Below are positions 31,403 to 37,997 of a stretch of 64,000 bases of DNA, piece by piece. Source of the DNA: JBDHWI01 sp964590135 (GTDB lineage Bacteria > Chloroflexota > Anaerolineae > J036 > Brachytrichaceae); NCBI GenBank assembly GCA_964590135.1, contig CAZPVX010000007.1, positions 62,001 through 126,000 of the forward strand. Direction: 5' to 3'. The position numbers and the translations under genes are program-made. The notes under the pieces were generated by a model that did no database searches, was not told where the DNA came from, and was given only the letters and a program-made list of their open reading frames with translations. Position 1 is the first letter of the stretch; each line of letters begins with the position of its first letter.

Positions 31403-31494
31403 TGTGGATGATGGACAATACTGCCCAACGCAAGTGTGCATGAGAGGACTGAAACAAATGTTTTGTGGATAATCGCCATGTCAAGTTATTCACA
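31403..31494. repeat. DnaA-box-like cluster (candidate origin or control site)
   Basis: TGTGGATAA (31464-31472) is a perfect DnaA box and TTATTCACA (31486-31494) fits the TTATnCACA consensus in opposite orientation. TGTGGATGA (31403-31411) is one mismatch away. They lie in a 125-base gene-free stretch. Confidence 0.55.
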
Positions 31495-31504
31495 ATGAGG
31501 GATC

Positions 31505-31828
31505 ATGTCTGAAAATCCTGAAACATCAGTCGTTAAGCTTGTCTGGAGAGCGCCGCACGACCTGCCGACCGTGTATGCAAATCAAGTGTATGTAACGCAC
31601 GCCGGCGGTGAGTTTTTCATCGTGTTTGGCGAGGCACTGCTGCCGGCGATCAACGATGCGTTGCCGTCCGAAATTGAAGTGAAGCCAGTGGCAAAGCTGG
31701 TGCTTTCACCGCAAATGATGCAGCAGACGGTGCGGGTGCTGGCAGAGAACTTTGGCAAGTTTGAAGCCAGGGTGCAGGAAGAAATGGAGAATCTGGGGAT
31801 GCCGCCCCAACCGCGAGATAATAGCTGA
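31505..31828 (+). CDS. DUF3467-like protein
   Basis: 107 residues. WRAPHDLPTVYANQVYVTHA, then EFFIVFGEALLP and VAKLVLSPQMMQQTV have the form of DUF3467, small cytoplasmic proteins of unknown function. GAGG lies a few bases before the ATG. It starts a three-gene rightward cluster. Confidence 0.68.
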   Translation: MSENPETSVVKLVWRAPHDLPTVYANQVYVTHAGGEFFIVFGEALLPAINDALPSEIEVKPVAKLVLSPQMMQQTVRVLAENFGKFEARVQEEMENLGMPPQPRDNS

Positions 31829-31829
31829 G

Positions 31830-32288
31830 ATGACTTTGCAAGCTTTGTCATTGCAGTTCACGTTTTCACCCGCACACAACGCATCGGATGCAATCGCCGG
31901 TTCGTTTGTGCAGCGGGCTTATCTGCCACGCGAGATGGTGCCGGCCATGCACGCCATGACGTTTCGAGCTAATGCGACTTCAGCCACAATGCCTGAAATG
32001 AGAGTTGAAGAGCCGCGACAGGCCGACGCGATGGCAAAGCTGTCGCATCCTGGCGTTGCATTCACCGATTTTGTGCAGGTGAAATTGATCGAGGAAATCG
32101 GCTTCACCGTTGCAACATCTGAACGATTCGACGCATACGGGGCTGGTGACGATGTATCGTCCGCTCTGGCTGAGCTGGCAAGCATGCTGGTCGATGAATA
32201 TCAGGAATTGTCCAATTCGGATATGCCGCTTTCCACTCACTTGAGACTGAAGCTGCAAGCGCTGAGTGCGCTTATCCGTCCAGCCTGA
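31830..32288 (+). CDS. Hypothetical protein
   Basis: 152 residues from the ATG at 31830, two bases after the previous stop. Contains LPREMVPAMHAMTFRANA and a helical C-terminus (MPLSTHLRLKLQALSALI). No family recognised. Its spacing makes it co-translated with the DUF3467-like gene. Confidence 0.58.
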   Translation: MTLQALSLQFTFSPAHNASDAIAGSFVQRAYLPREMVPAMHAMTFRANATSATMPEMRVEEPRQADAMAKLSHPGVAFTDFVQVKLIEEIGFTVATSERFDAYGAGDDVSSALAELASMLVDEYQELSNSDMPLSTHLRLKLQALSALIRPA

Positions 32289-32321
32289 TATAGGCGCTTG
32301 ATCACTCCATCACTGTTCATC

Positions 32322-32603
32322 ATGGCCGAATCACGTCGAGACATAGAACGATGCCTGCGGAACAAATTCGGATTTCAGGACGTGCCCGGCACAAAGCACG
32401 ATGCGATATCGCTGATCGTGGAGGGCAGAAAGGTTGCGACGACGCGCTTTTCGCGTGGGCATGCTGAGTTGTCAGACTCCATCCTCACGATGATGGCGCG
32501 GCAAATCGGCGTGACGCTGACCCAGTTGAAGCGCATGTGCGAATGCACAATCAGCAAAGACGCCTACATTCAGTTGCTGCGCGAAGCAAAGCGACTTGAG
32601 TAA
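32322..32603 (+). CDS. HicA-like small protein
   Basis: 93 residues from the ATG at 32322. The pattern KFGFQDVPGTKHDAISLIVE, then VATTRFSRGHAELSD and a C-terminal helix is close to the double-strand-RNA-binding-like fold of HicA mRNA interferases, with the Gly-x-Lys-His segment in the usual place. No HicB is adjacent, so it may not be a toxin. The gene ends before a perfect 32-bp palindromic terminator. Confidence 0.6.
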   Translation: MAESRRDIERCLRNKFGFQDVPGTKHDAISLIVEGRKVATTRFSRGHAELSDSILTMMARQIGVTLTQLKRMCECTISKDAYIQLLREAKRLE

Positions 32604-32630
32604 CGACATGCGTTGTCGCAGATAAATCAA

Positions 32631-32662
32631 CAGGCCGGCATTTCTATAGAAATGCCGGCCTG
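32631..32662. terminator. Bidirectional terminator between convergent genes
   Basis: A perfect 32-bp palindrome (arms CAGGCCGGCATTTCTA) between a rightward and a leftward gene. The AT-rich tail ATCTTATTTCTT follows on the plus side. Confidence 0.85.
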
Positions 32663-32665
32663 ATC

Positions 32666-32860
32666 TTATTTCTTCTCAACTTGCTTCGCGGGGTTCTTCA
32701 CGGTGACGATGGCGTCACCGGCGATGATCGCTTCGAGCAACTGGCGAATGCTGCCGACGGTGCCGGCGCCGCGTTTTTGCGTGTAGCCGAGATTCTGCGC
32801 GATGCGCTTGAGCGCATCGACATCACTCAGTTGCACGCTGAAGTTCGGTTTGAGTGCCAT
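32666..32860 (-). CDS. Small possibly DNA-binding protein
   Basis: 64 residues: MALKPNFSVQLSDVDALKRI then GTVGSIRQLLEAIIAGD, a short strand plus two helices. It may be ribbon-helix-helix. AGGAG precedes the ATG. It overlaps the membrane peptidase-like gene by 38 bases. Confidence 0.6.
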   Translation of the reverse strand: MALKPNFSVQLSDVDALKRIAQNLGYTQKRGAGTVGSIRQLLEAIIAGDAIVTVKNPAKQVEKK

Positions 32861-33290
32861 TGGTCTCCTGTTTCAGTTTCCGCTCGTCCCACCAGCGCTG
32901 GTGGAAAAGCGGCAAGGGCGGTGCCAGGCGAGAGCAGAACTCGCGATGACGCAGCATGTAAATCACGTCATAGAAATCCTGCCAGCACATGAGAAGCCAG
33001 CCAAGCAGATTGACTGCAATGATGGGCAGAACGAACCACAGTCCATGCGACACGAATCGCCATGCGCCCCAGCCGTTCAAAACAATCGCTGCGACTGCCG
33101 GCGCAAGTGTCACAATGAATGCGCGCCAGTCGACGTTTTCCGGGCGTTTCGTGCTTACGTAGTTGAGATGCAGGGTGGATTGCAGTCCGAGCAGGCGCGC
33201 TGCGGCGTAGTGAAACACCTCGTGAAACACCAAGCCGCCCAGCACAGCGATGATGTGGGATGCGGGTATACGGCGTATCTCGTCTTTCAT
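32823..33290 (-). CDS. Membrane protein with HExxH motif (M50-like)
   Basis: 155 residues from the ATG at 33290. HIIAVLGGLVFHEVFHYAAA has the zinc-binding H-E-x-x-H within a transmembrane helix, as in M50/DUF3267 membrane proteases. Three further hydrophobic segments follow (AFIVTLAPAVAAIVL, LWFVLPIIAVNLLGWLL). The second metal-ligand motif (NPxPxxPLD-type) is not visible, so catalysis is uncertain. It may process a regulator or surface protein of the phage or host. Confidence 0.6.
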   Translation of the reverse strand: MKDEIRRIPASHIIAVLGGLVFHEVFHYAAARLLGLQSTLHLNYVSTKRPENVDWRAFIVTLAPAVAAIVLNGWGAWRFVSHGLWFVLPIIAVNLLGWLLMCWQDFYDVIYMLRHREFCSRLAPPLPLFHQRWWDERKLKQETNGTQTELQRATE

Positions 33291-33324
33291 TTGTAGTTGT
33301 AAAATGATTGGGAAGGCCAGAGGT

Positions 33325-33348
33325 GGAGGGCGGTTGCCGCCGCCCTCC
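33325..33348. terminator. Strong GC hairpin after a small membrane gene
   Basis: GGAGGGCGG and CCGCCCTCC flank a 6-base loop, between the 38-residue gene and the HExxH gene. No U-tract on either strand. It may slow or attenuate leftward transcription. Confidence 0.45.
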
Positions 33349-33358
33349 GGTTGGTGTC

Positions 33359-33475
33359 CTACCGCAGGAACAATCCTGCGATCAGGATGGACACGAAGAT
33401 GAGTGCGAGTACCGTGCCAACCACGAACATCGCGACTTGGATCATCTTCCACCAATCCTCTGGCTTTCTGTTCAT
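33359..33475 (-). CDS. 38-residue single-span membrane protein
   Basis: Too short for routine gene calling. It begins MNRKPEDWWKM, and a transmembrane helix (VVGTVLALIFVSILIAGL) makes up the rest. AAGGAGGTGAAGAA before the ATG is a near-perfect ribosome-binding site, and a consensus sigma-70 promoter lies about 45 bases upstream. Function unknown; it is the first gene of a short leftward unit with the HExxH protein and the 64-residue protein. Confidence 0.7.
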   Translation of the reverse strand: MNRKPEDWWKMIQVAMFVVGTVLALIFVSILIAGLFLR

Positions 33476-33519
33476 TTCTTCACCTCCTTTATAAACTCGG
33501 CGTTTCCGCCTGTGTGCAT

Positions 33520-33548
33520 ATACTATCACGGGAATATTCCCTTGTCAA
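33520..33548 (-). promoter_or_regulatory. Sigma-70 promoter with palindromic operator in the spacer
   Basis: On the minus strand TTGACA (33543-33548), 17 bases, TAGTAT (33520-33525). The spacer contains the perfect palindrome GGGAATATTCCC (33530-33541), placed where a bound repressor would block RNA polymerase. Confidence 0.8.
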
Positions 33549-33646
33549 TAGGGAGACACGAAAAAATCTAGGACTTATTGCGTATTCTTTTTGAGGGCAG
33601 GTATATACTCGTTTTGTAGATCGAATGTTCTGATATTCTGTTGCAT

Positions 33647-33859
33647 ATGCCAGCACCGCACCGCACTGACGACGAGACGACGCCGCGCACGCCTGAAGAA
33701 ATCGAGCTGGTGCGCAACCTGCTTCGCGGGTTGCGGCGCTTCGAGCGCGCCGGCGTGTTTATTGAACATGAGTGGTGCCGCGTGCGTCGCAGTCCGCGTG
33801 CCGACTCTGAGACAATGATGATTGAGAATCTGGGCAGCCGGCGATTCGCCGATCATTGA
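33647..33859 (+). CDS. Small charged hypothetical protein
   Basis: 70 residues from the ATG at 33647, highly charged (DDETTPRTPEEIELVRNLL, then RGLRRFERAGVF). A TATTCT box seven bases before the ATG suggests a leaderless transcript. No family recognised. A strong terminator follows about 50 bases downstream. Confidence 0.55.
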   Translation: MPAPHRTDDETTPRTPEEIELVRNLLRGLRRFERAGVFIEHEWCRVRRSPRADSETMMIENLGSRRFADH

Positions 33860-33907
33860 TCTCAGTCCTATAATCCAGACAACGAAATAGCCGGTTCAGC
33901 ATTCATG

Positions 33908-33949
33908 CGGCGGCAATCTATCAACGATAGGTTGCCGCCGCTTTGCTTT
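33908..33949 (+). terminator. Intrinsic terminator ahead of the late region
   Basis: A 13-15-bp stem (GCGGCAATCTATC with GATAGGTTGCCGC, loop AAC) followed by CGCTTTGCTTTT. It closes the preceding short gene, or acts as an early stop that must be passed to express the late genes. Confidence 0.75.
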
Positions 33950-33956
33950 TCCCGAT

Positions 33957-34205
33957 ATGGAGAAAACGTTTCATTTGGTGAGCGCGTTGATCGTCGTCGA
34001 GCAACGCGAGCAGGGCGACCAATTGGTCGCACGCGACATCGTCGAGCACATGCTCGCTGCGGCGTGTGCTGCTGAGACTGGCCGCCGCCGGCGCGTCATC
34101 AACGTGAAATCGACTGTGCTTGAGTCGATGCGAATCGTCGACCCTTCGACAAGCTCAGGGCAAGTCGACGACGTGCCGGCACCGAAGGAACAAAATGAGC
34201 ATTGA
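33957..34205 (+). CDS. Hypothetical protein with in-frame repeat element
   Basis: 82 residues. MEKTFHLVSALIVVEQREQG is followed by GDQLVARD, encoded by the 16-bp palindrome at 34015-34030, and by DPSTSSGQ, encoded by a REP-like 20-mer. The C-terminus is thus partly repeat-derived. No family recognised. Confidence 0.55.
   Translation: MEKTFHLVSALIVVEQREQGDQLVARDIVEHMLAAACAAETGRRRRVINVKSTVLESMRIVDPSTSSGQVDDVPAPKEQNEH
34015..34030. repeat. 16-bp palindrome GCGACCAATTGGTCGC (perfect copy 1)
   Basis: Perfect palindrome. A second perfect copy is at 55214-55229 and copies with one difference at 21056-21070 and 7847-7862. All four lie within the prophage. Confidence 0.8.
34142..34161. repeat. REP-like 20-mer, copy 1
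   Basis: CCCTTCGACAAGCTCAGGGC, an imperfect inverted repeat. Identical copy at 43211-43230 and a two-mismatch copy at 41628-41647. All three are inside open reading frames. Confidence 0.8.
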
Positions 34206-34572
34206 CCTTTTGACCGCCGGCGGCATCACGGCCGCCTTCTCTCTGATCCTCTCACTGTTGTTCATTCTCATCCCGCCACTGCGCGTGAAATTCATCGCAC
34301 TCGATGCCGACACGCAGCAGGCCGTCACCGGCGTCGGCATCCTCGCCATCGCGGTCGTCGCCGTCGCGCTTGGCTGCGCCGGCGTGTTCGCCTTCATCCC
34401 CTGCACGTCCGCATCAATTCTCGATTACGTGCTGCGCGTGGTCGTGGCGGCCATCATCGGTGATCGTGTGAGCAAGGCTGCGTTTGCATCCGCGCGATGG
34501 TGGGATGCACGAGCCGAACAAGGCCACGTCAAAACGCTGTCGCCAATCGGCGATGGCCGGCTGTTGCGTTAA
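34195..34572 (+). CDS. Membrane protein (holin-like candidate)
   Basis: 125 residues from ATG 34195 with three hydrophobic segments (ITAAFSLILSLLFILIPPL, GILAIAVVAVALGCAGVFAF and ILDYVLRVVVAAII) and a short basic/charged tail. Size, topology and position at the head of the late operon fit a holin, but no named family was recognised. Confidence 0.6.
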   Translation: MSIDLLTAGGITAAFSLILSLLFILIPPLRVKFIALDADTQQAVTGVGILAIAVVAVALGCAGVFAFIPCTSASILDYVLRVVVAAIIGDRVSKAAFASARWWDARAEQGHVKTLSPIGDGRLLR

Positions 34573-34581
34573 CGATCACCG

Positions 34582-34845
34582 ATGCAGCCATATCAATGGG
34601 CTAACCTTGTCACCGGCCTCATCAGCGCGACGATCTTCCTGATCGTGGCGCGGCGCACGTCGGATCGCATCAGCCGGATCGCGATGCTGGTGTGGGCTGG
34701 GGCGATGTTGTGGGCGGCGGTGGCCGGCCCGATGGCTGCACTCACAGATTACGACGCACTCATCAGAACAACATCGATGGTCGTCACGCCGATTGGCTGG
34801 TGCGCGCTCTCAGTCTGCGCGGCGCGGAGATTGGCGCATGGATAG
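34582..34845 (+). CDS. Small membrane protein (holin-like candidate)
   Basis: 87 residues with three transmembrane helices (LVTGLISATIFLIVA, IAMLVWAGAMLWAAVAG and MVVTPIGWCALSVCAA), the topology of class I holins. It lies between another membrane protein and the EAD-containing protein, whose start codon it overlaps. Confidence 0.6.
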   Translation: MQPYQWANLVTGLISATIFLIVARRTSDRISRIAMLVWAGAMLWAAVAGPMAALTDYDALIRTTSMVVTPIGWCALSVCAARRLAHG

Positions 34846-35386
34846 CGCAAATTTGCCCGCGCTGGCAAACTATTTTGTTGCCGGCGTCTCCATCGTGCTG
34901 CTGTTGTATGTCATGCAAAAAAAGAACGCGCCGGCAGCGCCGACAGACAGTCGATTGCTTGAAATGGCAGACCGAATGCAATCGCGAATTGATTCACTTG
35001 AACGTGAGTCGGATTCACAGCGAGCGAAGATCATGTCGCTCGAAATGTGGGCTGTGCGGCTATCTGCGCAAGTTGTCAAGCTTGGCGGCGAGCCTGTGCC
35101 ATTTTCGGAAATCTCTCAAGCCCAAAGTACGACCGTCTACGGGATCGCAAACGACCGCGCAACGCTGCTCGGCATTCTGCGAGAACACTTCAGCAATGAC
35201 GAACTCGATGCGGTTGCGGTGGAGATCGGGATGCGCGAGGGTGCTCTGGGAGAGGGGAGCATTGATGCACGCGCGGCGCGAATGGTGCAGTTTGCGCAGC
35301 GGCAAAACATGATGCTCGATCTGGCGTTCATCCTGTGGCGCGACCGGCCAGAGGTGGTTGAGGCTAAAAAGACACGAGCGAGGTGA
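34838..35386 (+). CDS. Membrane-anchored coiled-coil protein with EAD (death-like) domain
   Basis: 182 residues from ATG 34838, which overlaps the previous stop. In order: one transmembrane helix (YFVAGVSIVLLLYVM), a heptad-rich coiled coil (MADRMQSRIDSLERESDSQR), a short linker, then about 65 residues with the pattern TLLGILREHFSNDELDAVAV, EIGM, AARMVQFAQRQNMMLDL and RPE. This resembles effector-associated domains, homotypic death-like adaptors of NTPase-based conflict systems common in Chloroflexota. It could recruit or decoy such a host system at the membrane. Confidence 0.62.
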   Translation: MDSANLPALANYFVAGVSIVLLLYVMQKKNAPAAPTDSRLLEMADRMQSRIDSLERESDSQRAKIMSLEMWAVRLSAQVVKLGGEPVPFSEISQAQSTTVYGIANDRATLLGILREHFSNDELDAVAVEIGMREGALGEGSIDARAARMVQFAQRQNMMLDLAFILWRDRPEVVEAKKTRAR

Positions 35387-35390
35387 AGCT

Positions 35391-35744
35391 GTGAAGAAAT
35401 TCATCGTCATTGCTGCGTTGGTGCTGGCGTTCGCGGCGGGCGTCGCGGTGCCGGCCGCAACTGCGCAGACAATCCCGCCGGCGCGGTATCAAGTGATCGC
35501 TGACATCACGACGATGGCCGGCGAGATCACACAATTGAAGCGCGACGTGGTTGACCTTCAATCGCAGGTGGCTGTGCTGCAACTGCTGCGGGCGCACGAC
35601 GTGAACCGCTTTGATGTATTGCGAGCCAATGATTTATTGGTCAGTGCTGCGCAGCGGCGCGATCTGCTCGACCAGCTATATCGCCTGCAGTTGGTTGTGT
35701 ATGACGACATGTGCCTGCCGACAGAGGAGCAACATGCAAATTGA
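35391..35744 (+). CDS. Secreted coiled-coil protein (spanin-like candidate)
   Basis: 117 residues from a GTG. A clear signal peptide (MKKFIVIAALVLAFAAGVAV-type, cut near AATA) precedes a long helix (ITQLKRDVVDLQSQVAVLQL). An exported coiled coil in a lysis-type cluster may be a spanin or fibre chaperone. No lipobox. Function inferred only from position. Confidence 0.55.
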   Translation: MKKFIVIAALVLAFAAGVAVPAATAQTIPPARYQVIADITTMAGEITQLKRDVVDLQSQVAVLQLLRAHDVNRFDVLRANDLLVSAAQRRDLLDQLYRLQLVVYDDMCLPTEEQHAN

Positions 35745-35898
35745 GACGGCTGCAATTGCTTCGCTCTCGCTGATGCCGGCGGAGATCGTGCCGATCAATT
35801 ACACCGAGCGCGATCTCGACGTGGTGCGTCATCTCATCACAGAGAACGGCCAGCGGCTGCCGGCGCTCGTGCAGCGTGCCAGCGGACGCATCTTTTGG

Positions 35899-36612
35899 CT
35901 ACTTCTTGGGCTGCCTGTCTTCGCGCGCATGTTGTGCGCAAAGCCGGCATCGGTTTGTGGTGCCTTTGCCACTAATCTTTGCACCGCAGTCAATACACTT
36001 TTTGACTCTGCGATTGGAAAAGTCCCTGCCGTGAATCTCCCCGTGGCACTTTTCGCACAGTGTAACAAGGTTCGAATCTTCAAAACGAAGGTCTGGGTAA
36101 TCAGCCCACGTTTTGATGTGATGCGCGTGCAGCTTGCCCTTTGTGCCGCAATTCTGGCAGGTGTATTGGTCACGCTTAAAAATGCGTATTCTCAGCGATT
36201 GAAGCAAGCCAGAAAGTCGCCCTCTTTCGCGTTCGAGCGACTTCCCATCTTTCCATGCATTCGCTTTGGGGCCAACCAGATCTTTATCCATGCATTTGCG
36301 GCAACAATAAATTTGTTTGCTTTCTTTCGGGATAAAGTCTTGGCCGCAGTGGGTGCATTGGCGCTTGTTGACTACGCTTCGATGACTCCAACATTTCTTG
36401 GAGCAATACTTAGCCGACGCGAAGCGGTGCTGTTTGACCTCAAACTCCGCGCCACATACCCGACAAATGGCCTTGACGCGCTTTCTGCTCTCGCGAGACG
36501 CAACAGCAGATCGACATTTGTGCGAACAGTAAATTTGTTCTTTTGCGTGTGGACGAAATTCACATCCACACTCTTGGCACTTCTTTGTCATCTTGAGCCG
36601 CGCGCTACTCAT
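35899..36612 (-). CDS. HNH endonuclease with several zinc ribbons
   Basis: 237 residues from ATG 36612 (GGAG eight bases upstream). Four Cys pairs form ribbon-like units (CQECGCEF, CRVCGAEF, CTHCGQDF and the final CIDCGAKI) around an HNH core (RDQYTCQNCGTKGKLHAHHI, then NLVTLCEKCHGEIHG). The core His-Asn-His and its zinc cysteines are intact. Free-standing enzymes of this type are frequent in phages, often as homing endonucleases that cut uninterrupted alleles. Confidence 0.85.
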   Translation of the reverse strand: MSSARLKMTKKCQECGCEFRPHAKEQIYCSHKCRSAVASRESRKRVKAICRVCGAEFEVKQHRFASAKYCSKKCWSHRSVVNKRQCTHCGQDFIPKESKQIYCCRKCMDKDLVGPKANAWKDGKSLERERGRLSGLLQSLRIRIFKRDQYTCQNCGTKGKLHAHHIKTWADYPDLRFEDSNLVTLCEKCHGEIHGRDFSNRRVKKCIDCGAKISGKGTTNRCRLCAQHAREDRQPKK

Positions 36613-36681
36613 AAACATCACTCCGTTGGCAAGGCGCAATCGGAAAGACGAATGCGCCCTGCCAAAACTGAATACGTTTGC

Positions 36682-36999
36682 TTATGGGGCGGGGCTAATC
36701 CAGTCATCGTCGAGCAGGTCAAGTGCCTTGATACATTCCGTGACTGCGCCGGCAATGATGCTGTTGGAATCGGCGCTGATTTGACCTTTGCCTGCGTGGA
36801 CTTGTCGCTCGAAGCTATACAGCGTGGAAGCGCCATGCCACAACGAAAGGATGTGAGCCGGCGCGTTTTCTTTCATCCACTTCAGCACGCAGTGCGTAGC
36901 CAAAATCGCCAATTCGCTGCTTTGACTTGGGGAGAACGTCTGGCCGAGCGGTTTGCGCCCGGATTCGATGGGGGATGGATTAAACTTAATCTCAGCCAT
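36682..36999 (-). CDS. Hypothetical protein in the HNH insertion
   Basis: 105 residues from ATG 36999 (GAGGTG upstream), MAEIKFNPSPIESGRKPLGQ then a mainly helical C-terminus. No family recognised. It lies between the HNH gene and the ribbon-helix-helix gene in the same direction. Confidence 0.55.
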   Translation of the reverse strand: MAEIKFNPSPIESGRKPLGQTFSPSQSSELAILATHCVLKWMKENAPAHILSLWHGASTLYSFERQVHAGKGQISADSNSIIAGAVTECIKALDLLDDDWISPAP

Positions 37000-37070
37000 A
37001 TCGCCACCTCTGATGGCGTGTTGGTTAGGGCTGCATCGGTGCGTCAACACCTGTGCAGCCCGTCCTCTAA

Positions 37071-37229
37071 TTACTTTTTGGACTCCAACCGCTTCGATTC
37101 GGCTTCAACTAGGCGGTTCACTATCTCGACAAGGCTCTCGTTCTTGCCTTCTTTAATCAGCAGAAGTGCCTTGACCTTGTTTAGCAACTCCCAAGTTGTT
37201 TTCCAAATACGAAACTGTTGGTATTCCAT
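37071..37229 (-). CDS. Ribbon-helix-helix-like regulator of the insertion
   Basis: 52 residues from ATG 37229: MEYQQFRIWKTTWELLNKVK then NESLVEIVNRLVEAESKRL, a strand followed by two helices as in Arc/CopG proteins. A promoter with TGCAT-rich repeats directly upstream suggests it regulates itself. Confidence 0.65.
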   Translation of the reverse strand: MEYQQFRIWKTTWELLNKVKALLLIKEGKNESLVEIVNRLVEAESKRLESKK

Positions 37230-37238
37230 GCACGCATC

Positions 37239-37266
37239 ATTGCATGCGTTTGCATACATTTGTCAA
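37239..37266 (-). promoter_or_regulatory. Promoter with TGCAT repeats for the insertion genes
   Basis: TTGACA (37261-37266), 16 bases, TGCAAT (37239-37244) on the minus strand. The spacer and -10 contain ATGCAAACGCATGCA, an imperfect inverted repeat suitable for the ribbon-helix-helix protein. Confidence 0.62.
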
Positions 37267-37398
37267 GAGGTGAATGCCGGCATCCTCGAACGTTTGAGCA
37301 AGATGGGACTCTCGCCAGTGCTGGAGACGGTGGTTCAGACAGCATAAATATTCACACTAGGGATTCACATTTAGCTCGAAATGTAGGTTAAACGAAAG

Positions 37399-37424
37399 AA
37401 CTATCGCGAAGTAACTATCACGAA
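37399..37424. repeat. Tandem 12-bp repeat before the small terminase gene
   Basis: AACTATCGCGAA (37399-37410) and AACTATCACGAA (37413-37424), period 14, ending at the terS start. A position next to terS suits a terminase-binding (pac/cos-like) site. Confidence 0.5.
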
Positions 37425-37997
37425 ATGGCACGAACGCGTAACACCAACAAGGAGATCACGCAGCATCGCGAGATGCGTGCGTTCGAATTGCGTCAGCAAC
37501 TGTGGACGCACGAGCGCATCGCCAAAGATTTGGGTGTCGAGCGCAGCGCCGTGACGAAGATGCTGAAGCGCATCAACAAGCGATACAGCGACCGACTTGC
37601 AGAGGAGGTCAAGCGCATTCGTGCCGAGCATACGCTGCACTTGGAACACATGGCAGACGAGGCCATGCAGGCGTGGATTGCATCAAAACAGCCGGCGAAG
37701 GATGCGCGCCGGCGGAAGACAGTGAGGCGCGGGGAAGAGGAAGAGAACCGCGTGCAGACGCAAAACGCCGATCCGCGCTTTCTCGCAGAGGCGAGGGCGG
37801 CGCTGGCTGACATTCGCGACATCTGGGGCGTGGACACACCGTCCAAATTCTCACTGACTGATCCGACTGGCGCGGATGGGCAGCCGGCGAAGTTGGTGAT
37901 TGAGGTAGTCAGACGGGATGACATGACGCATGGCGACATACACGGTGCAGATGGTGCTGCCGAACCTGCATCAGAAACAGGCGCAAATCAAGCGTGA
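37425..37997 (+). CDS. terS: Terminase small subunit
   Basis: 190 residues. The N-terminal helix-turn-helix (HREMRAFELRQQLWTHERIA then DLGVERSAVTKMLKRIN) recognises the packaging site; a coiled-coil oligomerisation segment follows, and an acidic tail for contact with the large subunit. It directly precedes and overlaps terL by 68 bases, the standard order. Confidence 0.82.
   Translation: MARTRNTNKEITQHREMRAFELRQQLWTHERIAKDLGVERSAVTKMLKRINKRYSDRLAEEVKRIRAEHTLHLEHMADEAMQAWIASKQPAKDARRRKTVRRGEEEENRVQTQNADPRFLAEARAALADIRDIWGVDTPSKFSLTDPTGADGQPAKLVIEVVRRDDMTHGDIHGADGAAEPASETGANQA

Larger units (their letters stand above)
35888..37279 (-). mobile_element. HNH-endonuclease-bearing insertion
   Basis: About 1.39 kb flanked by GCATC, visibly lower in G+C than the rest of the phage, with three genes transcribed opposite to the host gene: an HNH endonuclease, an unknown protein and a ribbon-helix-helix protein with its own promoter. 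No transposase or intron core was recognised. It looks like a homing-type or moron insertion in the late operon. Confidence 0.6.
35734..37347 (+). pseudogene. Small late gene split by a 1.4-kb insertion
   Basis: The ATG at 35734 has GAGGAG just upstream and reads MQIETAAIASLSLMPAEIVP through RLPALVQRASGRI. The matching C-terminus lies at 37280-37347 (LERLSKMGLSPVLETVVQTA). GCATC occurs at both edges (35888-35892 and 37280-37284) in the same codon phase. Removing 35888-37279 (1392 bases, a multiple of three) restores a 73-residue protein. By chance or design the whole span has no stop in this frame. The protein family is not recognised. Confidence 0.6.

Noticed and set aside
32322..32603. Complete HicAB toxin-antitoxin module
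   Set aside because: No HicB-like gene on either side; only a HicA-like fold can be argued.
33846..33880. Late promoter with TATAAT at 33869
   Set aside because: No -35-like hexamer at any usual distance; the TATAAT alone is not enough.
35888..37279. Group I or group II intron
   Set aside because: No conserved core, domain V or reverse-transcriptase text was recognised, and the HNH gene is antisense. Kept as an insertion of unknown kind.
35611..37347. A single 578-residue plus-strand protein
   Set aside because: The middle is the antisense of the HNH, unknown and ribbon-helix-helix genes, which have clear motifs and ribosome-binding sites. Only the two ends look coding.
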